Source of the DNA: a virus
DNA: 47,454 nt
Direction: 5' to 3' (one strand)
IMG/VR virus record: IMGVR_UViG_3300025010_000095
Location: 1 to 47,454 of that record
Shown here: piece after piece, positions 1 to 9,250 of the stretch
How positions within the stretch are numbered: the stretch's first letter is position 1
How the letters are laid out: each line of letters begins with the position of its first letter
Made by a program: the position numbers and the translations under genes
The notes under the pieces: model-generated
Told to the model about the DNA's origin: nothing
Database searches by the model: none
What the model saw: the letters and a program-made list of their open reading frames with translations, nothing else

Positions 1-95
1 GTGGACAGAAAGTCCATGTGCTCAGTGAGGAGCGCAGGAACCATTTTACCAAGTACTTCTGGTTTGATAATATCAGCAATTTTAGTGACAGCCAT
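1..95 (-). CDS. Major capsid protein, N-terminal part (cut by window edge)
   Basis: Begins with ATG at 95 behind an AGGAGA site and reads MAVTKIADIIKPEVLGKMVP for its first 20 residues, then runs off the left edge after 31 codons and two bases. This opening resembles capsid proteins of the N4-gp56 type, which form the HK97-fold shell. It directly follows the scaffold gene, as capsid genes usually do. The fragment at 47074-47454 is very probably the other end of the same gene on a permuted genome. The frames do not join directly: the left end leaves two bases of a codon and the right edge starts a fresh codon, so missing sequence of length 1 mod 3 must lie between them. Family assignment rests on the N terminus and context only. 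Confidence 0.75.
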   Translation of the reverse strand, partial: MAVTKIADIIKPEVLGKMVPALLTEHMDFLS

Positions 96-97
96 TT

Positions 98-1000
98 CTA
101 TCTCCTATTCATTTTGTCGTTAATCAGCTTGTTAAACAGTTTAGGGTTGGACTTCTCAAGAGCTACAATCTCGTTACTCTTCAAAGACATAAGTTCATCA
201 AAAGACTTAGGAACCTTCCCGGCAGCAGCTGTAGCAGTAGTACCACCTATGTTCTGCTTCTTAGCTTCTTCCTTCTTGTCCTTACTTTCCTTTGCTTCCT
301 TACCCATGTTCTGAACGATATATTGATGTGCCCACTCTACACCAGCAACTGCTCCCTGCCTATCAATAAGCTCTACAAACTTCTTACCAAGTACAGGGTT
401 CTTATCCAATTCAGTGCGAAGCCACTCACCACCAGCTTTCCACACATCATCTGGAATGTTCAGTTGTTTTTGATAGAAGTTAGCAGCATCTTCTATTTCC
501 TTCAGTCTACCTTGGGACTTTGATTCTTCCTTTGACTTAACCTCTTGTTCTTCCAACCACTTCTTCTTTGTTTCTTCATTCTTATCTACTGCATCCAGCA
601 GCTTAACAATCTTACGTTGAACTTCAGCAGCAGCAAGAGCCTTACCTTCCAGCCTAAGCTCCTCTACTTGATCATACATAGAAGCTATATCAGCTTCAAT
701 ACGTTCCATGTCCAGATCATAGTAGGGTTTCTGTGCCAGCTCCTTCTGTTTCTGCTCAGCTTCAAACTTCTGTTTCAGATCATTAAGTTCTTCTTCTGCT
801 TTCTTAGAACGGTCAATGAGTTCTCTGATACGTTCGTTGGCAGTCTTCTTATGCTCATCCTCTTCAACTACTTCTTCCTCAGAAGATTCTTCTTCGACTG
901 CCTCTTCTTCCATTACTTCAGTTTCCTCAACGACCTCTTCCTGTTCCGCAACAGGAACCTCCTCGCTAACGGTTGCGACTTCAAATTCTTCGATTTGCAT
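98..1000 (-). CDS. Capsid scaffolding protein
   Basis: A 300-residue protein with a very acidic Glu/Val-rich first 50 residues, then long charged helices typical of a coiled coil (about residues 50-165), and a lysine-rich C terminus ending in NKMNRR-like basic residues. Acidic, helical, low-complexity proteins encoded immediately before the major capsid gene are characteristic of phage scaffolds, which guide procapsid assembly and bind the coat through a basic C-terminal segment. The gene ends three bases before the capsid start, suggesting coupled translation. Identification is by composition and position rather than a specific motif. Confidence 0.8.
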   Translation of the reverse strand: MQIEEFEVATVSEEVPVAEQEEVVEETEVMEEEAVEEESSEEEVVEEDEHKKTANERIRELIDRSKKAEEELNDLKQKFEAEQKQKELAQKPYYDLDMERIEADIASMYDQVEELRLEGKALAAAEVQRKIVKLLDAVDKNEETKKKWLEEQEVKSKEESKSQGRLKEIEDAANFYQKQLNIPDDVWKAGGEWLRTELDKNPVLGKKFVELIDRQGAVAGVEWAHQYIVQNMGKEAKESKDKKEEAKKQNIGGTTATAAAGKVPKSFDELMSLKSNEIVALEKSNPKLFNKLINDKMNRR

Positions 1001-1041
1001 ATAAACCTTTCTGCCCTGACGTTAGGCAAGCCCGAGTTGTG

Positions 1042-1314
1042 TTACCTTTTAAACAAATTAAGTATAGACCACTTAGGTTTTGTTACAGGTTCTTGATAGT
1101 TCACTATCTTCTCAATCATATCTGGCAATGTCTTTTTAAGAATAAATCTAAGTTGTTTGGCTTTCATTATCCTTTCTGGCTCAAGGTAAGGGTCATACTT
1201 CAACTGCTCCCTTATAGTAGCCTTAGCTATTTGCCGCAGTTCCTCTGCCATAAGGCGAGTGCCTGGGTGCCGAATCCAATCTTTAAGAACCTTCTTCTTA
1301 TCTTCAGGGGACAT
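1042..1314 (-). CDS. Small basic late protein, function unknown
   Basis: Ninety residues, basic, predicted mostly helical, with no motif I recognise. It starts at ATG 1314, overlapping the stop of the 118-residue gene upstream, and is followed by the scaffold gene after a 41-nt gap. Its position between portal and scaffold suggests a head or head-vertex role, which is inference from context. Confidence 0.7.
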   Translation of the reverse strand: MSPEDKKKVLKDWIRHPGTRLMAEELRQIAKATIREQLKYDPYLEPERIMKAKQLRFILKKTLPDMIEKIVNYQEPVTKPKWSILNLFKR

Positions 1315-1670
1315 TACTGCTCCTCAAAGAAATAAGAAGTAGGAGTTGCGGAGCTAGCATGTGTGAAAGTCATGTGCGCAATACCAGGATAAATACCAAA
1401 AGTATATTCTGTATCAGCAGCAAGGGCTTTTGGTGTACCTACTGCTGTCATATTCAAAAATACGGAAGCAGCCTCAGAAGGAGTAACCTTAATTGCAGAG
1501 AAACCACTTACATTCAGATGAACAGAAGACTTAGTACTTTCCCTAGTCTCGAAAGACTTTGGAGAAAACAATTGCATAAAACCACCATTGTTACCTGGGG
1601 GTATAATCCCAGCACCCAATGTTACCAGAAGACCTACTGCTACAAAGCCACCTATAAAATACCTTTTCAC
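1314..1670 (-). CDS. Virion-cluster protein with N-terminal signal or membrane anchor
   Basis: 118 residues. The N terminus (MKRYFIGGFVAVGLLVTLGA) has two basic residues followed by about 17 hydrophobic residues, as in a Sec signal or membrane anchor. The remainder (about 45-118) is Ser/Thr/Ala-rich and beta-looking, with a GIYPGIAHMTF segment. The start overlaps the portal stop (ATGA), so the two are translationally coupled and the start is secure. Small beta-rich proteins encoded next to the portal are common in podoviruses but their function is unclear to me. The hydrophobic leader is unusual for a protein in a head-assembly cluster. Confidence 0.7.
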   Translation of the reverse strand: MKRYFIGGFVAVGLLVTLGAGIIPPGNNGGFMQLFSPKSFETRESTKSSVHLNVSGFSAIKVTPSEAASVFLNMTAVGTPKALAADTEYTFGIYPGIAHMTFTHASSATPTSYFFEEQ

Positions 1671-3652
1671 TGTTGCCCCCCGTTAGACATACCTTGGGCC
1701 GCTGCGCCCTGAGTCATATCCTGTATTGGATTCTCTGCTGTCTGTAACGCCTGTTGTCCATTGTGTACTTGCTCATTTAGCATTGCATCATCTACTGTAG
1801 TCTTTACTTCTACCTGTCCTTCTTGATACTTCTTAATCAAATCAGCAATAAGTTCAGGAGGCATCTCAGCCCATGTAGCCTTCAGATCAAGTTTGTATTC
1901 CACTTGAGGTGGAACGGGAGCAGGAGGTTGTTTACTGATGAATTGATCTGGCATATAACCAGCAACCGTAAGTAGCTGATTAAAGATCATTACATTGTCC
2001 AGCGGAATGTTAAGCATCCTACCAGTCTGAACAATCTGCATCAGGTTATTGACTTTCTGTGTACGAGGAGCAGAACCAAGACCTGCATTAACCTGTACGT
2101 TTACATCAAAGTCAAATACTGATATATCTATTCCGAGCTTGCCATCTACTAGTGTCTCAGGAGGATTCATTCCCGCTTGCTTACCAGCAATCCTCAGTAT
2201 GTTTTCATCAGACTCATAAGCAAACTCAAGCTGAGCAATAAGCCACATAAGCGGCTTCATGAATGTTTGGTTACGAACCATCAACTGAACAGAGAGTTTA
2301 TCTTGTGAACTTTGCAGAGCAAGCTGTGTTGCTCCAAGAGTCTTATCTGTTCCTTTTGGCACTACAGAACGACTACCCATCCCTACGGGGATAAGTTCAT
2401 TCATATCCGCAGTGAGCGGGTCAGTTGCTCTAAGGTTTTCCAGCAGACCAAAGTTCTGTGTTATTGCTTCGACCTCTCCTTGACGAGCATGAAAAGCACG
2501 AGCATTGAGAATATCGTCAATATATACGTCACTGTCTGGTTCTATCCTCCACTTACCTTGAACAGCAAGTTTAGCAGCATCGTTGAGATTATTCCTATGA
2601 TCTATCCACTCATCTTCAATAGAGGCGATAGTCTCAGGAAGTCCTCGTCCAATTGTTTCCCACAGTTTCAACTTAGTGCAACCAAGAACTATTGGGAGCC
2701 TATTAACTGGACGACCACCAAAGAATACATCATTTACTTTAATCTGTTTGGAGAGTTCTAGCTTACCTTCAATACTGAAAGTAACATACCACTGACAATC
2801 TTTCTTTTCAAAGAAGTACCAAATCTCTACGCGGTTGTACTCGTCCATATCTACAGTATCAGGATTAGTTACTGTAGTGGAAACGTCCATGTAGTTTCTG
2901 GTAGTAGGCCCAGCACTTGCGTACTTCTCTATCTCTTCCCGCTTAATCTTCTTGAAGAACCCAGCTTCAGACAGTTTTATTACTTGGTCAACTGTCTTAG
3001 GAATCTTAACCAGAGCAACTTGCCCTAAGTTAATATCCATGTATGGGATTTTGAAATCCCAAAGAAGCTGCTCCCCAGGTTTAAGCTGGTCTATCCACCA
3101 CGTATCGTGAACTACAACTTCATTTGTTACGTCCTGCTTATAGAAGCGAAGATCGTCTGTTTCAACACCAGCTTTATATGTAACTTCATCTATCTGCTGC
3201 CCACTTAGAAGATCAACATAGATTGTTTCTTTATTGTCATATGCTTCTTTCTTCCAAGTAATAAGTGCAGCTTCAAGACCATCAGCAAATGCAGCTGTCA
3301 GAGAAGATGTATGCCATGTGAAGAATGGGAACGTATGCTCTGCTCTATAGTGAAATACTTTCGTGAGCCACTGTGCGAACTGTTCCTGCATTGGGTCATC
3401 CACAGATTTAGCTGTGTAAGACAGTGCTTCAGGGTCGCCATGATAATCTAGAAGCGCACGTTCAACTGCAATATCAACAACTGAGGTGGATTTAGTAGAT
3501 GGAAGTGCTGAAAGACCACGGAGAGTACGCTCGTCTTTATCAGCAAGTTCCATCCGATACCTTCGGCGATTATCATTTAGTATATCCTTTAGCCCTGCGT
3601 CGAACCAAGAATAAAACTGTGACTCAAAATCATTTGCTTTCTTCAAGCTCAT
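1667..3652 (-). CDS. Portal protein
   Basis: 661 residues, directly after the large terminase. The size, the helix-rich C-terminal third and the Gln/Asn/Gly-rich tail (about residues 600-661) fit podoviral portals, the dodecameric ring through which DNA enters and leaves the capsid. No short diagnostic motif exists for this family, so the call rests on length, gene order (TerL, portal, scaffold, capsid) and overall character. The P22/N4-like portal group seems closest, but this is not certain. The start is ATG at 3652, eight bases after the TerL stop. Confidence 0.85.
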   Translation of the reverse strand: MSLKKANDFESQFYSWFDAGLKDILNDNRRRYRMELADKDERTLRGLSALPSTKSTSVVDIAVERALLDYHGDPEALSYTAKSVDDPMQEQFAQWLTKVFHYRAEHTFPFFTWHTSSLTAAFADGLEAALITWKKEAYDNKETIYVDLLSGQQIDEVTYKAGVETDDLRFYKQDVTNEVVVHDTWWIDQLKPGEQLLWDFKIPYMDINLGQVALVKIPKTVDQVIKLSEAGFFKKIKREEIEKYASAGPTTRNYMDVSTTVTNPDTVDMDEYNRVEIWYFFEKKDCQWYVTFSIEGKLELSKQIKVNDVFFGGRPVNRLPIVLGCTKLKLWETIGRGLPETIASIEDEWIDHRNNLNDAAKLAVQGKWRIEPDSDVYIDDILNARAFHARQGEVEAITQNFGLLENLRATDPLTADMNELIPVGMGSRSVVPKGTDKTLGATQLALQSSQDKLSVQLMVRNQTFMKPLMWLIAQLEFAYESDENILRIAGKQAGMNPPETLVDGKLGIDISVFDFDVNVQVNAGLGSAPRTQKVNNLMQIVQTGRMLNIPLDNVMIFNQLLTVAGYMPDQFISKQPPAPVPPQVEYKLDLKATWAEMPPELIADLIKKYQEGQVEVKTTVDDAMLNEQVHNGQQALQTAENPIQDMTQGAAAQGMSNGGQQ

Positions 3653-3659
3653 TCTATCC

Positions 3660-5195
3660 TCACCTCAAGAAGACACTAGAAAAATCAATACGACTAGCGT
3701 CCTTCCTTCGTTGTTTTCTAAATAGAGAGTCATTAGCGAGATAAGACATAGCAAGAGCATCCGCTTCATCAGGTGAATGTCCAACCAGTTTCTTTATCTC
3801 AGACTTCTTTACAATCTTATTCTTGTTCTCAGGGTCATAGCCTATGGCATTAAGCTGGTTGATTAATTCCCTGTCTTCTGGTATGGAAATTACTCTTTGT
3901 TCAAACTGTTCACGTAGTCTCCAATACATTTCCGACCTAGTGTTATAATACCTATCAGAGTCTTTGGCTTTTCCTCTACTATCCGCAGCACGAACATTGT
4001 AGCCCATCCTACGAAGTCTATCATAAACACCACGACCGATGCCAATAATATCCACGTAACCAACAGCAGCGTCGAACTTATCAAGCTGTTCACCTACCCA
4101 ATCTGCTACCTGCATTGTATCCTTGCAGTTGTTATAAACAATATCTACTATTGTTCCACCCTTACGAATACAGACAACAGACTTATCTCCACCACCACCT
4201 ACGTCTATACCAGCAATTACTGGGTCTGAATTATCATCTTCAAATTCCCTATTGACTGCGTCTTCTATCCAATCAGAAGGGATAAGAGTTGATTCATCTG
4301 TAAGCGGTGGAAGACCAAGAACCCTAATGCGATAGGTATTAGAATCCTTCCCATACTTCGCAAGGTTTTCAATATGAGTAGGTTCAATTAATTCTGACTC
4401 TTCTGAGTTCCAACGAAAACTTACCCACTTATCTTTTTCTTCGTAATGACTTCTAACAGCAAAGCCTGTTGAACGAGTGGGGTTAAAGATGAGGAGTACC
4501 AAGTTAAGACGCCCGGTGAGCGTCCCCTCAACCGGTTTCCATACTGCCTCCGGTATAGAAGATGCTTCATCAAGGACAAATAGCTGGTGGTCTTCATGTC
4601 GTCCCGCAAGGGTTTCTCCTTGTTCTTCAGGAGAGGCTTTAGCATTGATAGTACAAGCACGAGCAAACCATTGTTGCCCCTTAAAGGGCTTGGCAAAGAT
4701 CAATTCACTCTGCCATTCAAATAGATTCTGTAGTTCCGTAAGACTAAGGGGGTTAGTTGGGTCTAGCTTCCTACTCAACCTCATTATCTTAGAACATTCT
4801 GACCAGAGAACGTCCTTTAACTGCTTCTGTGTGTTCGCAGTACAGAGTAGTTTAGGAGTATCGAAGCACATCAGGAAGTGAAATATCAACAATGCTGCGG
4901 AGAAGTCCTTACCTGTACCTGTGCCTGACATAATAGACATGCCAATCTTCTTGGATAACTTCTGTTCCGCCTCGGTAAGTTTCAAACCATCTGCTGCTTT
5001 CAACTTCGCTGAAATTAAGTTGCCCCATTCGATAAGAGCCTTTTCTTGTTGAGTAGATAAGCCGGTTTCTGTAGTCTTACAACGACTCTTATCTAAAATA
5101 TTATTAGCAAATATATCCTTAACCCAATCCAACGGATGTGTTTGCCAATGGCGAATCTGCTTGGTAGCTATCTCTAGTTGTTTCTTATCCAGCAT
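3660..5195 (-). CDS. terL: Terminase large subunit
   Basis: 511 residues with the two-domain TerL plan. The ATPase domain has a Walker A-type loop SGTGTGKD (about residues 90-97) and a Walker B/catalytic pair LFVLDEASS (Asp209-Glu210). The RNase H-like nuclease domain begins at AGIDVGGGGDKS (Asp331), with later acidic residues around GYVDIIGIG and HSPDEADA. It pumps DNA into the prohead through the portal encoded next and cuts the concatemer. The Lys of Walker A is followed by Asp rather than Thr/Ser, a mild departure. Its start overlaps the preceding small gene by 11 nt. Confidence 0.95.
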   Translation of the reverse strand: MLDKKQLEIATKQIRHWQTHPLDWVKDIFANNILDKSRCKTTETGLSTQQEKALIEWGNLISAKLKAADGLKLTEAEQKLSKKIGMSIMSGTGTGKDFSAALLIFHFLMCFDTPKLLCTANTQKQLKDVLWSECSKIMRLSRKLDPTNPLSLTELQNLFEWQSELIFAKPFKGQQWFARACTINAKASPEEQGETLAGRHEDHQLFVLDEASSIPEAVWKPVEGTLTGRLNLVLLIFNPTRSTGFAVRSHYEEKDKWVSFRWNSEESELIEPTHIENLAKYGKDSNTYRIRVLGLPPLTDESTLIPSDWIEDAVNREFEDDNSDPVIAGIDVGGGGDKSVVCIRKGGTIVDIVYNNCKDTMQVADWVGEQLDKFDAAVGYVDIIGIGRGVYDRLRRMGYNVRAADSRGKAKDSDRYYNTRSEMYWRLREQFEQRVISIPEDRELINQLNAIGYDPENKNKIVKKSEIKKLVGHSPDEADALAMSYLANDSLFRKQRRKDASRIDFSSVFLR

Positions 5196-5445
5196 CCCTA
5201 GCTTCTCTCAGTAGAGTATACAGTTCATTTAGCTTTGTATATATCTCTACGTGCAGTGGGTTATTCATATCAAAGGAAGTACTAAGATTAGCACAAGGTT
5301 GTTTGAATAGTTTATCTTCTGCTTCAACAACTTCCTCCTCTACAAACAAAATAGAAGGAAGTGCTTGATAGGGGTTCTCTATTACAACTCGGACTGCTCG
5401 TTGCCACTTCTTACCTGATATATTATTCTCTTTGTAGTTAGGCAC
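5185..5445 (-). CDS. Small protein upstream of terminase
   Basis: 86 residues starting at GTG 5445 behind a GGAG site and overlapping the terL start by 11 nt. Acidic middle, C-terminal helix. No recognised motif. Tight coupling with terL suggests a packaging-related or regulatory role, but there is no direct evidence; small terminase is an alternative, although the HTH protein at 9251-9667 is a better candidate. Confidence 0.65.
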   Translation of the reverse strand: MPNYKENNISGKKWQRAVRVVIENPYQALPSILFVEEEVVEAEDKLFKQPCANLSTSFDMNNPLHVEIYTKLNELYTLLREARDAG

Positions 5446-5453
5446 ACTAACTC

Positions 5454-6086
5454 CTATTCCGCATAATATGGTATCTTACGAGTATCGCCACCAATGTTCA
5501 CAACCAAATAACCAGCAACTTGTGTAGGAACATCCCCATTAGAGCCTGCATTAGCAGAAGCGGTCGTAGCCGTTCCAGGCAACTTTAATGTTCCAGCTGT
5601 TATGACAATATCTCCTGTTATTTGCAACTTACCTGTACCAGCGTCTGTAGTTGTGCCAATAAGGACATTACCTGTAGAAGTCACAATAACACTTGCTGCT
5701 GCGGTTATGTTTGCACTATTATAAGAAATTCCAAAAGTATTAGTACTTGTAGTACCTATATAAAAACTGGTAGTTTCATTCTTAAACCTTATAGCAGTGT
5801 TAGCATCTGTGCCTCCACCGCGCATAACAGATAGTACAGTAGCCTCTGTAGGATTATTAGCTAAAACAGTACTTGCATTATCATCTACTGTTCCAATGAT
5901 AATCTTCCCACCCTCTAATACAATATTCCCTGTAGATAAAGTTAAATCTCCACTAGAATCCTTAACAGGAATTTCATTTGCCCCTGCTGTCTGAGAAGCA
6001 TGAAACCCATCTACTGTATCCGCCGCTATCTGCTCTGCGGCAGGACTTACAGAATTTACTGTAGGTATAATTTTAATTCCAGCCAT
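5454..6086 (-). CDS. Fibre-like beta-repeat structural protein
   Basis: 210 residues, rich in Thr, Ala, Gly, Ile and Val. It has the segment TVDGFHASQTAGANEIPV (about 24-41), commonly seen near the N termini or shafts of phage fibres, followed by short beta repeats (TLSTGNIVLEGGKIIIG, TSTGNVLIGTTTDAGTGKL). This pattern fits a trimeric beta-helical shaft. It lies immediately after the tailspike gene, so it may be an accessory fibre or a receptor-binding shaft. No intramolecular chaperone or catalytic domain is evident. Confidence 0.75.
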   Translation of the reverse strand: MAGIKIIPTVNSVSPAAEQIAADTVDGFHASQTAGANEIPVKDSSGDLTLSTGNIVLEGGKIIIGTVDDNASTVLANNPTEATVLSVMRGGGTDANTAIRFKNETTSFYIGTTSTNTFGISYNSANITAAASVIVTSTGNVLIGTTTDAGTGKLQITGDIVITAGTLKLPGTATTASANAGSNGDVPTQVAGYLVVNIGGDTRKIPYYAE

Positions 6087-6135
6087 TTAATTTCCTCTTG
6101 CGTTCGAAGAAGGCAATGTTCGCGGGGTTGGTACA

Positions 6136-8976
6136 TTAATTAATCCGATAAGTGAAGGTATAAAAAACATCAGTAGCGTCTACCGTTGAAGACCCCCAAT
6201 AGACGCTAAAAAACATTTCATCAGTTGCCGCGTCTCCACGCACCAGCCCCACGTTAGCAGCAGCCAGCGCACCGTTACTAGAAACAGTCCCTGCACCCTC
6301 GCTATTGTTTGCAAGATTAGATGCTACTGGCAGTGTCAGCCGCCAAGTTGTATTAGTTGCTGTTGTGGTAGGGTTGATATTTACAGAACCGGACACGGTT
6401 ACTGTGCTGCCAACACGTAAATATTGAGCACTGGCTGGGATGGGCGTTGCATCAAGATTACCTACAGAGGTGGCTGTAGGTGTAAAGTTACCGCTGGATA
6501 TAACCGGCAAAGATTCAAATTTATCTCTAACTGAGTTTTGCGTAGGGGGTAGCAATGAACCATTCCACGTAGAAGTATTGTACGCGGTGTCATCACCGGT
6601 ATTGCTGGCTGTCCACAACTCAGTGATCGTCTTAGTTGTTACTCCATCAGAAATACCGCCGCCTATTGTTACCGTTCCATCCTGCCCTATAATCAACCTG
6701 TCAGCCTGTGTCGTGCCATCATTCGCTGTAGACTGAAAAACGGCTTCGCCGCCGTACCCTGTTGCAGTATGATCCTGTGTTGCCCTAATGATAAGCCGTG
6801 CAGACGGAATGGAATTGAATGTTGCCGCACTGCTATCGTCGGCAGCATACGCACCCCGCCCTGACATTACGTATAGAATGTCACCATTTTTAGTTCGTCT
6901 CGGAGCTGACGAAGTGCCTCTAGCAGTCCTTCCAGACCATGCAGCACTATAATTAGCGGAGTTTGTATGAGCACCTGTGTAAGCCGTCATGAACACAGAA
7001 GCTGGCGCACCATCTGTAGTTTGGTCTTGTTGTATCTGGTAGAAATATGTGGTGTCGGTAGTGCCAAAACTAAATTTTTTATTGGTGTCGTCTATTTTAT
7101 AATAAGTTCCCTCGGACGGAAGTCCACTTACACTCAGTGTCTCAATTTTGTCGTAAACCGCATTTTTGCTTGGAGCAGAAACATCCCCGTTCCACCCCGC
7201 CCCATAGGTTTCATCATCGGTTGGAAGTGTGGTAGGAAGAGTTATCAGCCTATCGGCTCCGAACTGTCGCGCCCACACCCTATACTGTTTTGTCAAATCG
7301 GTAGCCGTATAAACAATATCCTCAGTATCTGTTATTTTACTGCCTACAGCAGAAACCGGATATATAGCGGTTGATAACCATTCCCCGGTACTGGCGGACG
7401 CGCCCGACACTGTAATCTCGCTTAACCTACCATCAAGCATCCCCGCATTGAAACCTACTGACCAACTTTCAAAGGCGGTGCCTGTGAGGTCATTAAAATA
7501 GATGTTGGGCATTTCTGGCGCAAATATCCAACCATTCACCCCGTTTGCTGACTTGTACCAAAGGCCGTCTTGGTTAGCGCGGTCGGCGGTAAATAAAGAA
7601 GTAAATAAGTAGTAAACACCGTCAATCAAGAAAGGAACTGCATCATCCACGTCTCTGTTGGCAGGTGCTCCATTTGTCCCGTGTCCAAACATAGGATTGT
7701 TGGCAGTAGCTTTTGTCCAGGTAAGGGGAAAGCCACCGCTTGTTGCTGTAGCATAGCCATAAACTCGCTTACGTTCCCCACCAGACAACACGCCAGATGG
7801 AACACTTGTACCTTTGTAGTAGCCTCGCCACGAACCATCGGCCATCAGAATAGGTCTAAAAGAAGTTGCCTTTAGCCCGTCCCAATCAGTAATAGTTCCA
7901 GTTGGGGAGAGAATGGCATTACCGCTGTTGAGCTTGGTAAAAGTTGTAGGCGTAGAGGTTGGAGCACTTGCGACCCCGGTTGCTGCGGGATTGTTCGGAT
8001 AATCTACATCGCCAACGCCTGAATAAAACAGGTAAATAGTGGTTCCAACAACCTGTATTTCAGGGGCATACACACCAACATCGTCAAACTTACCACTTGC
8101 CCCTTTGGTCAGGACTGCGGTGCTCGTCTCCGTCCACGGGCCGTCAGGAGTGGGGGCAGACCAATGGCATACTTCAGTGTCAATTACCTCTTCAATAGAG
8201 GTGTCCCGAGTCATATATTTGTGATAAGTCGTGCCTATCTTTATAGTTGCCGAAGCGTCTCGGTAATGCTTGCTTGCTGCTGAAAAATATACGTTGTTGT
8301 CGGCATATAGCCATTTGTAGTATTTGCTAGTTGAGTCCACTTTAAACTTATTGGCATACCCCGCCGCCACCCCATCCACCGTAGCCCTGCCCCCACCTGC
8401 GGAGGTGTACTCGTTAAAACTTGTTATATCTTTATAATAAGAAGAGTAATCAGAAGACTGTGGACTTACTGCACCAGTACGACTATTAAAGGAGCTTACA
8501 CCCCCACCAGAAGGAATAGTTACCGTTGTCTTCCCAGCTACGTCCGTAACAGTTACCCCCGCACCAGTAAAATTCAATGTATCTCTAGTAGTTACGTCCA
8601 ACCCTTCATCTTGAATACTGTGGCCAGACCCACCACCTATAGCAACCCCATTATAAGTTGGCCCTGCTCCGAATTTAAGCAGCGTAGTGCGGTTAGGAAA
8701 CAAAGCCTCTTTCCCTGCAAGGGCTGTATCAAGACCTGTAATAGCACTTGTCGGGTGTGCTGTCGCTGTCGTCCGTCCAGAAAGATTATTATGAGGAATA
8801 TTCCCTAAAGGGAGCTTCTTTGTAACGCCATCTTGAATAACTATAACAGTGTCAGATGCCCCACCTGTCGTTGCGGATGGTAGAGCGGAGCCTTTAATCC
8901 CTTCTGTTGCAAAACAGATAGAAGATAGAGTTGCTATCCCTAACATTATCGTACAAATAAACTTATTAGGTTTCAA
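6136..8976 (-). CDS. Tailspike with GH43-like beta-propeller domain and signal-like N terminus
   Basis: 946 residues starting at TTG 8976. Residues 1-23 resemble a Sec signal (Lys-containing start, hydrophobic core, then CFATEG). Residues about 24-190 are a fibre-type shaft with phrases such as HNNLSGRTTATAHPTSAI and SSFNSRTGAVSP. Residues about 210-550 carry repeated blade phrases (YAPEIQVVGTTIYLFYSG, TSFRPILMADGSWRGYYKG, DDAVPFLIDGVYYLFTS) typical of five-bladed beta-propeller glycosidases of the GH43/GH32/GH130 type. The C-terminal third is a fibre-like beta domain. Likely role: host polysaccharide recognition and cleavage at the particle surface. Catalytic acids cannot be assigned reliably by eye. 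It is by far the longest gene of the left cluster. Confidence 0.8.
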   Translation of the reverse strand: MKPNKFICTIMLGIATLSSICFATEGIKGSALPSATTGGASDTVIVIQDGVTKKLPLGNIPHNNLSGRTTATAHPTSAITGLDTALAGKEALFPNRTTLLKFGAGPTYNGVAIGGGSGHSIQDEGLDVTTRDTLNFTGAGVTVTDVAGKTTVTIPSGGGVSSFNSRTGAVSPQSSDYSSYYKDITSFNEYTSAGGGRATVDGVAAGYANKFKVDSTSKYYKWLYADNNVYFSAASKHYRDASATIKIGTTYHKYMTRDTSIEEVIDTEVCHWSAPTPDGPWTETSTAVLTKGASGKFDDVGVYAPEIQVVGTTIYLFYSGVGDVDYPNNPAATGVASAPTSTPTTFTKLNSGNAILSPTGTITDWDGLKATSFRPILMADGSWRGYYKGTSVPSGVLSGGERKRVYGYATATSGGFPLTWTKATANNPMFGHGTNGAPANRDVDDAVPFLIDGVYYLFTSLFTADRANQDGLWYKSANGVNGWIFAPEMPNIYFNDLTGTAFESWSVGFNAGMLDGRLSEITVSGASASTGEWLSTAIYPVSAVGSKITDTEDIVYTATDLTKQYRVWARQFGADRLITLPTTLPTDDETYGAGWNGDVSAPSKNAVYDKIETLSVSGLPSEGTYYKIDDTNKKFSFGTTDTTYFYQIQQDQTTDGAPASVFMTAYTGAHTNSANYSAAWSGRTARGTSSAPRRTKNGDILYVMSGRGAYAADDSSAATFNSIPSARLIIRATQDHTATGYGGEAVFQSTANDGTTQADRLIIGQDGTVTIGGGISDGVTTKTITELWTASNTGDDTAYNTSTWNGSLLPPTQNSVRDKFESLPVISSGNFTPTATSVGNLDATPIPASAQYLRVGSTVTVSGSVNINPTTTATNTTWRLTLPVASNLANNSEGAGTVSSNGALAAANVGLVRGDAATDEMFFSVYWGSSTVDATDVFYTFTYRIN

Positions 8977-9139
8977 TTATTATCTCCAATCCATCTTCCG
9001 TAAGAATCTTCACTCCATCTTCAGTCATAAGTACTTTCACAGTGTATCTATCATCAGAAACGTATCTATGGGTAGCGGTCTTAGAACCCCGTTTCCTTGA
9101 ATATTTGAAGGATTTATTGTTCCCTATCTTTATAAACAC
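8966..9139 (-). CDS. 57-residue protein before the tailspike
   Basis: Starts at GTG 9139 with a GAGGA site upstream and ends inside the tailspike start (11-nt overlap). Basic N-terminal half (KRGSKTATHRYVS), then VKVLMTEDGVKILTEDGLEI with a TEDG repeat. No family recognised; translational coupling to the tailspike supports it being a real gene. Confidence 0.6.
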   Translation of the reverse strand: MFIKIGNNKSFKYSRKRGSKTATHRYVSDDRYTVKVLMTEDGVKILTEDGLEIIIET

Positions 9140-9250
9140 GCTTTGAGTTCCTCAAATCGTAGTTATCTCCCTAATATCCCTAGGAAAATAGTTCTTTTAA
9201 AATTACACGGGTTAAGGAGGTACTAAACACCCCAACACCCCACCCCTTCA

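Noticed and set aside
6440-8808. Several plus-strand open frames of 60-135 codons opposite the tailspike
   Set aside because: They are opposite a long, well-supported gene, lack ribosome sites and have biased composition expected of antisense frames.
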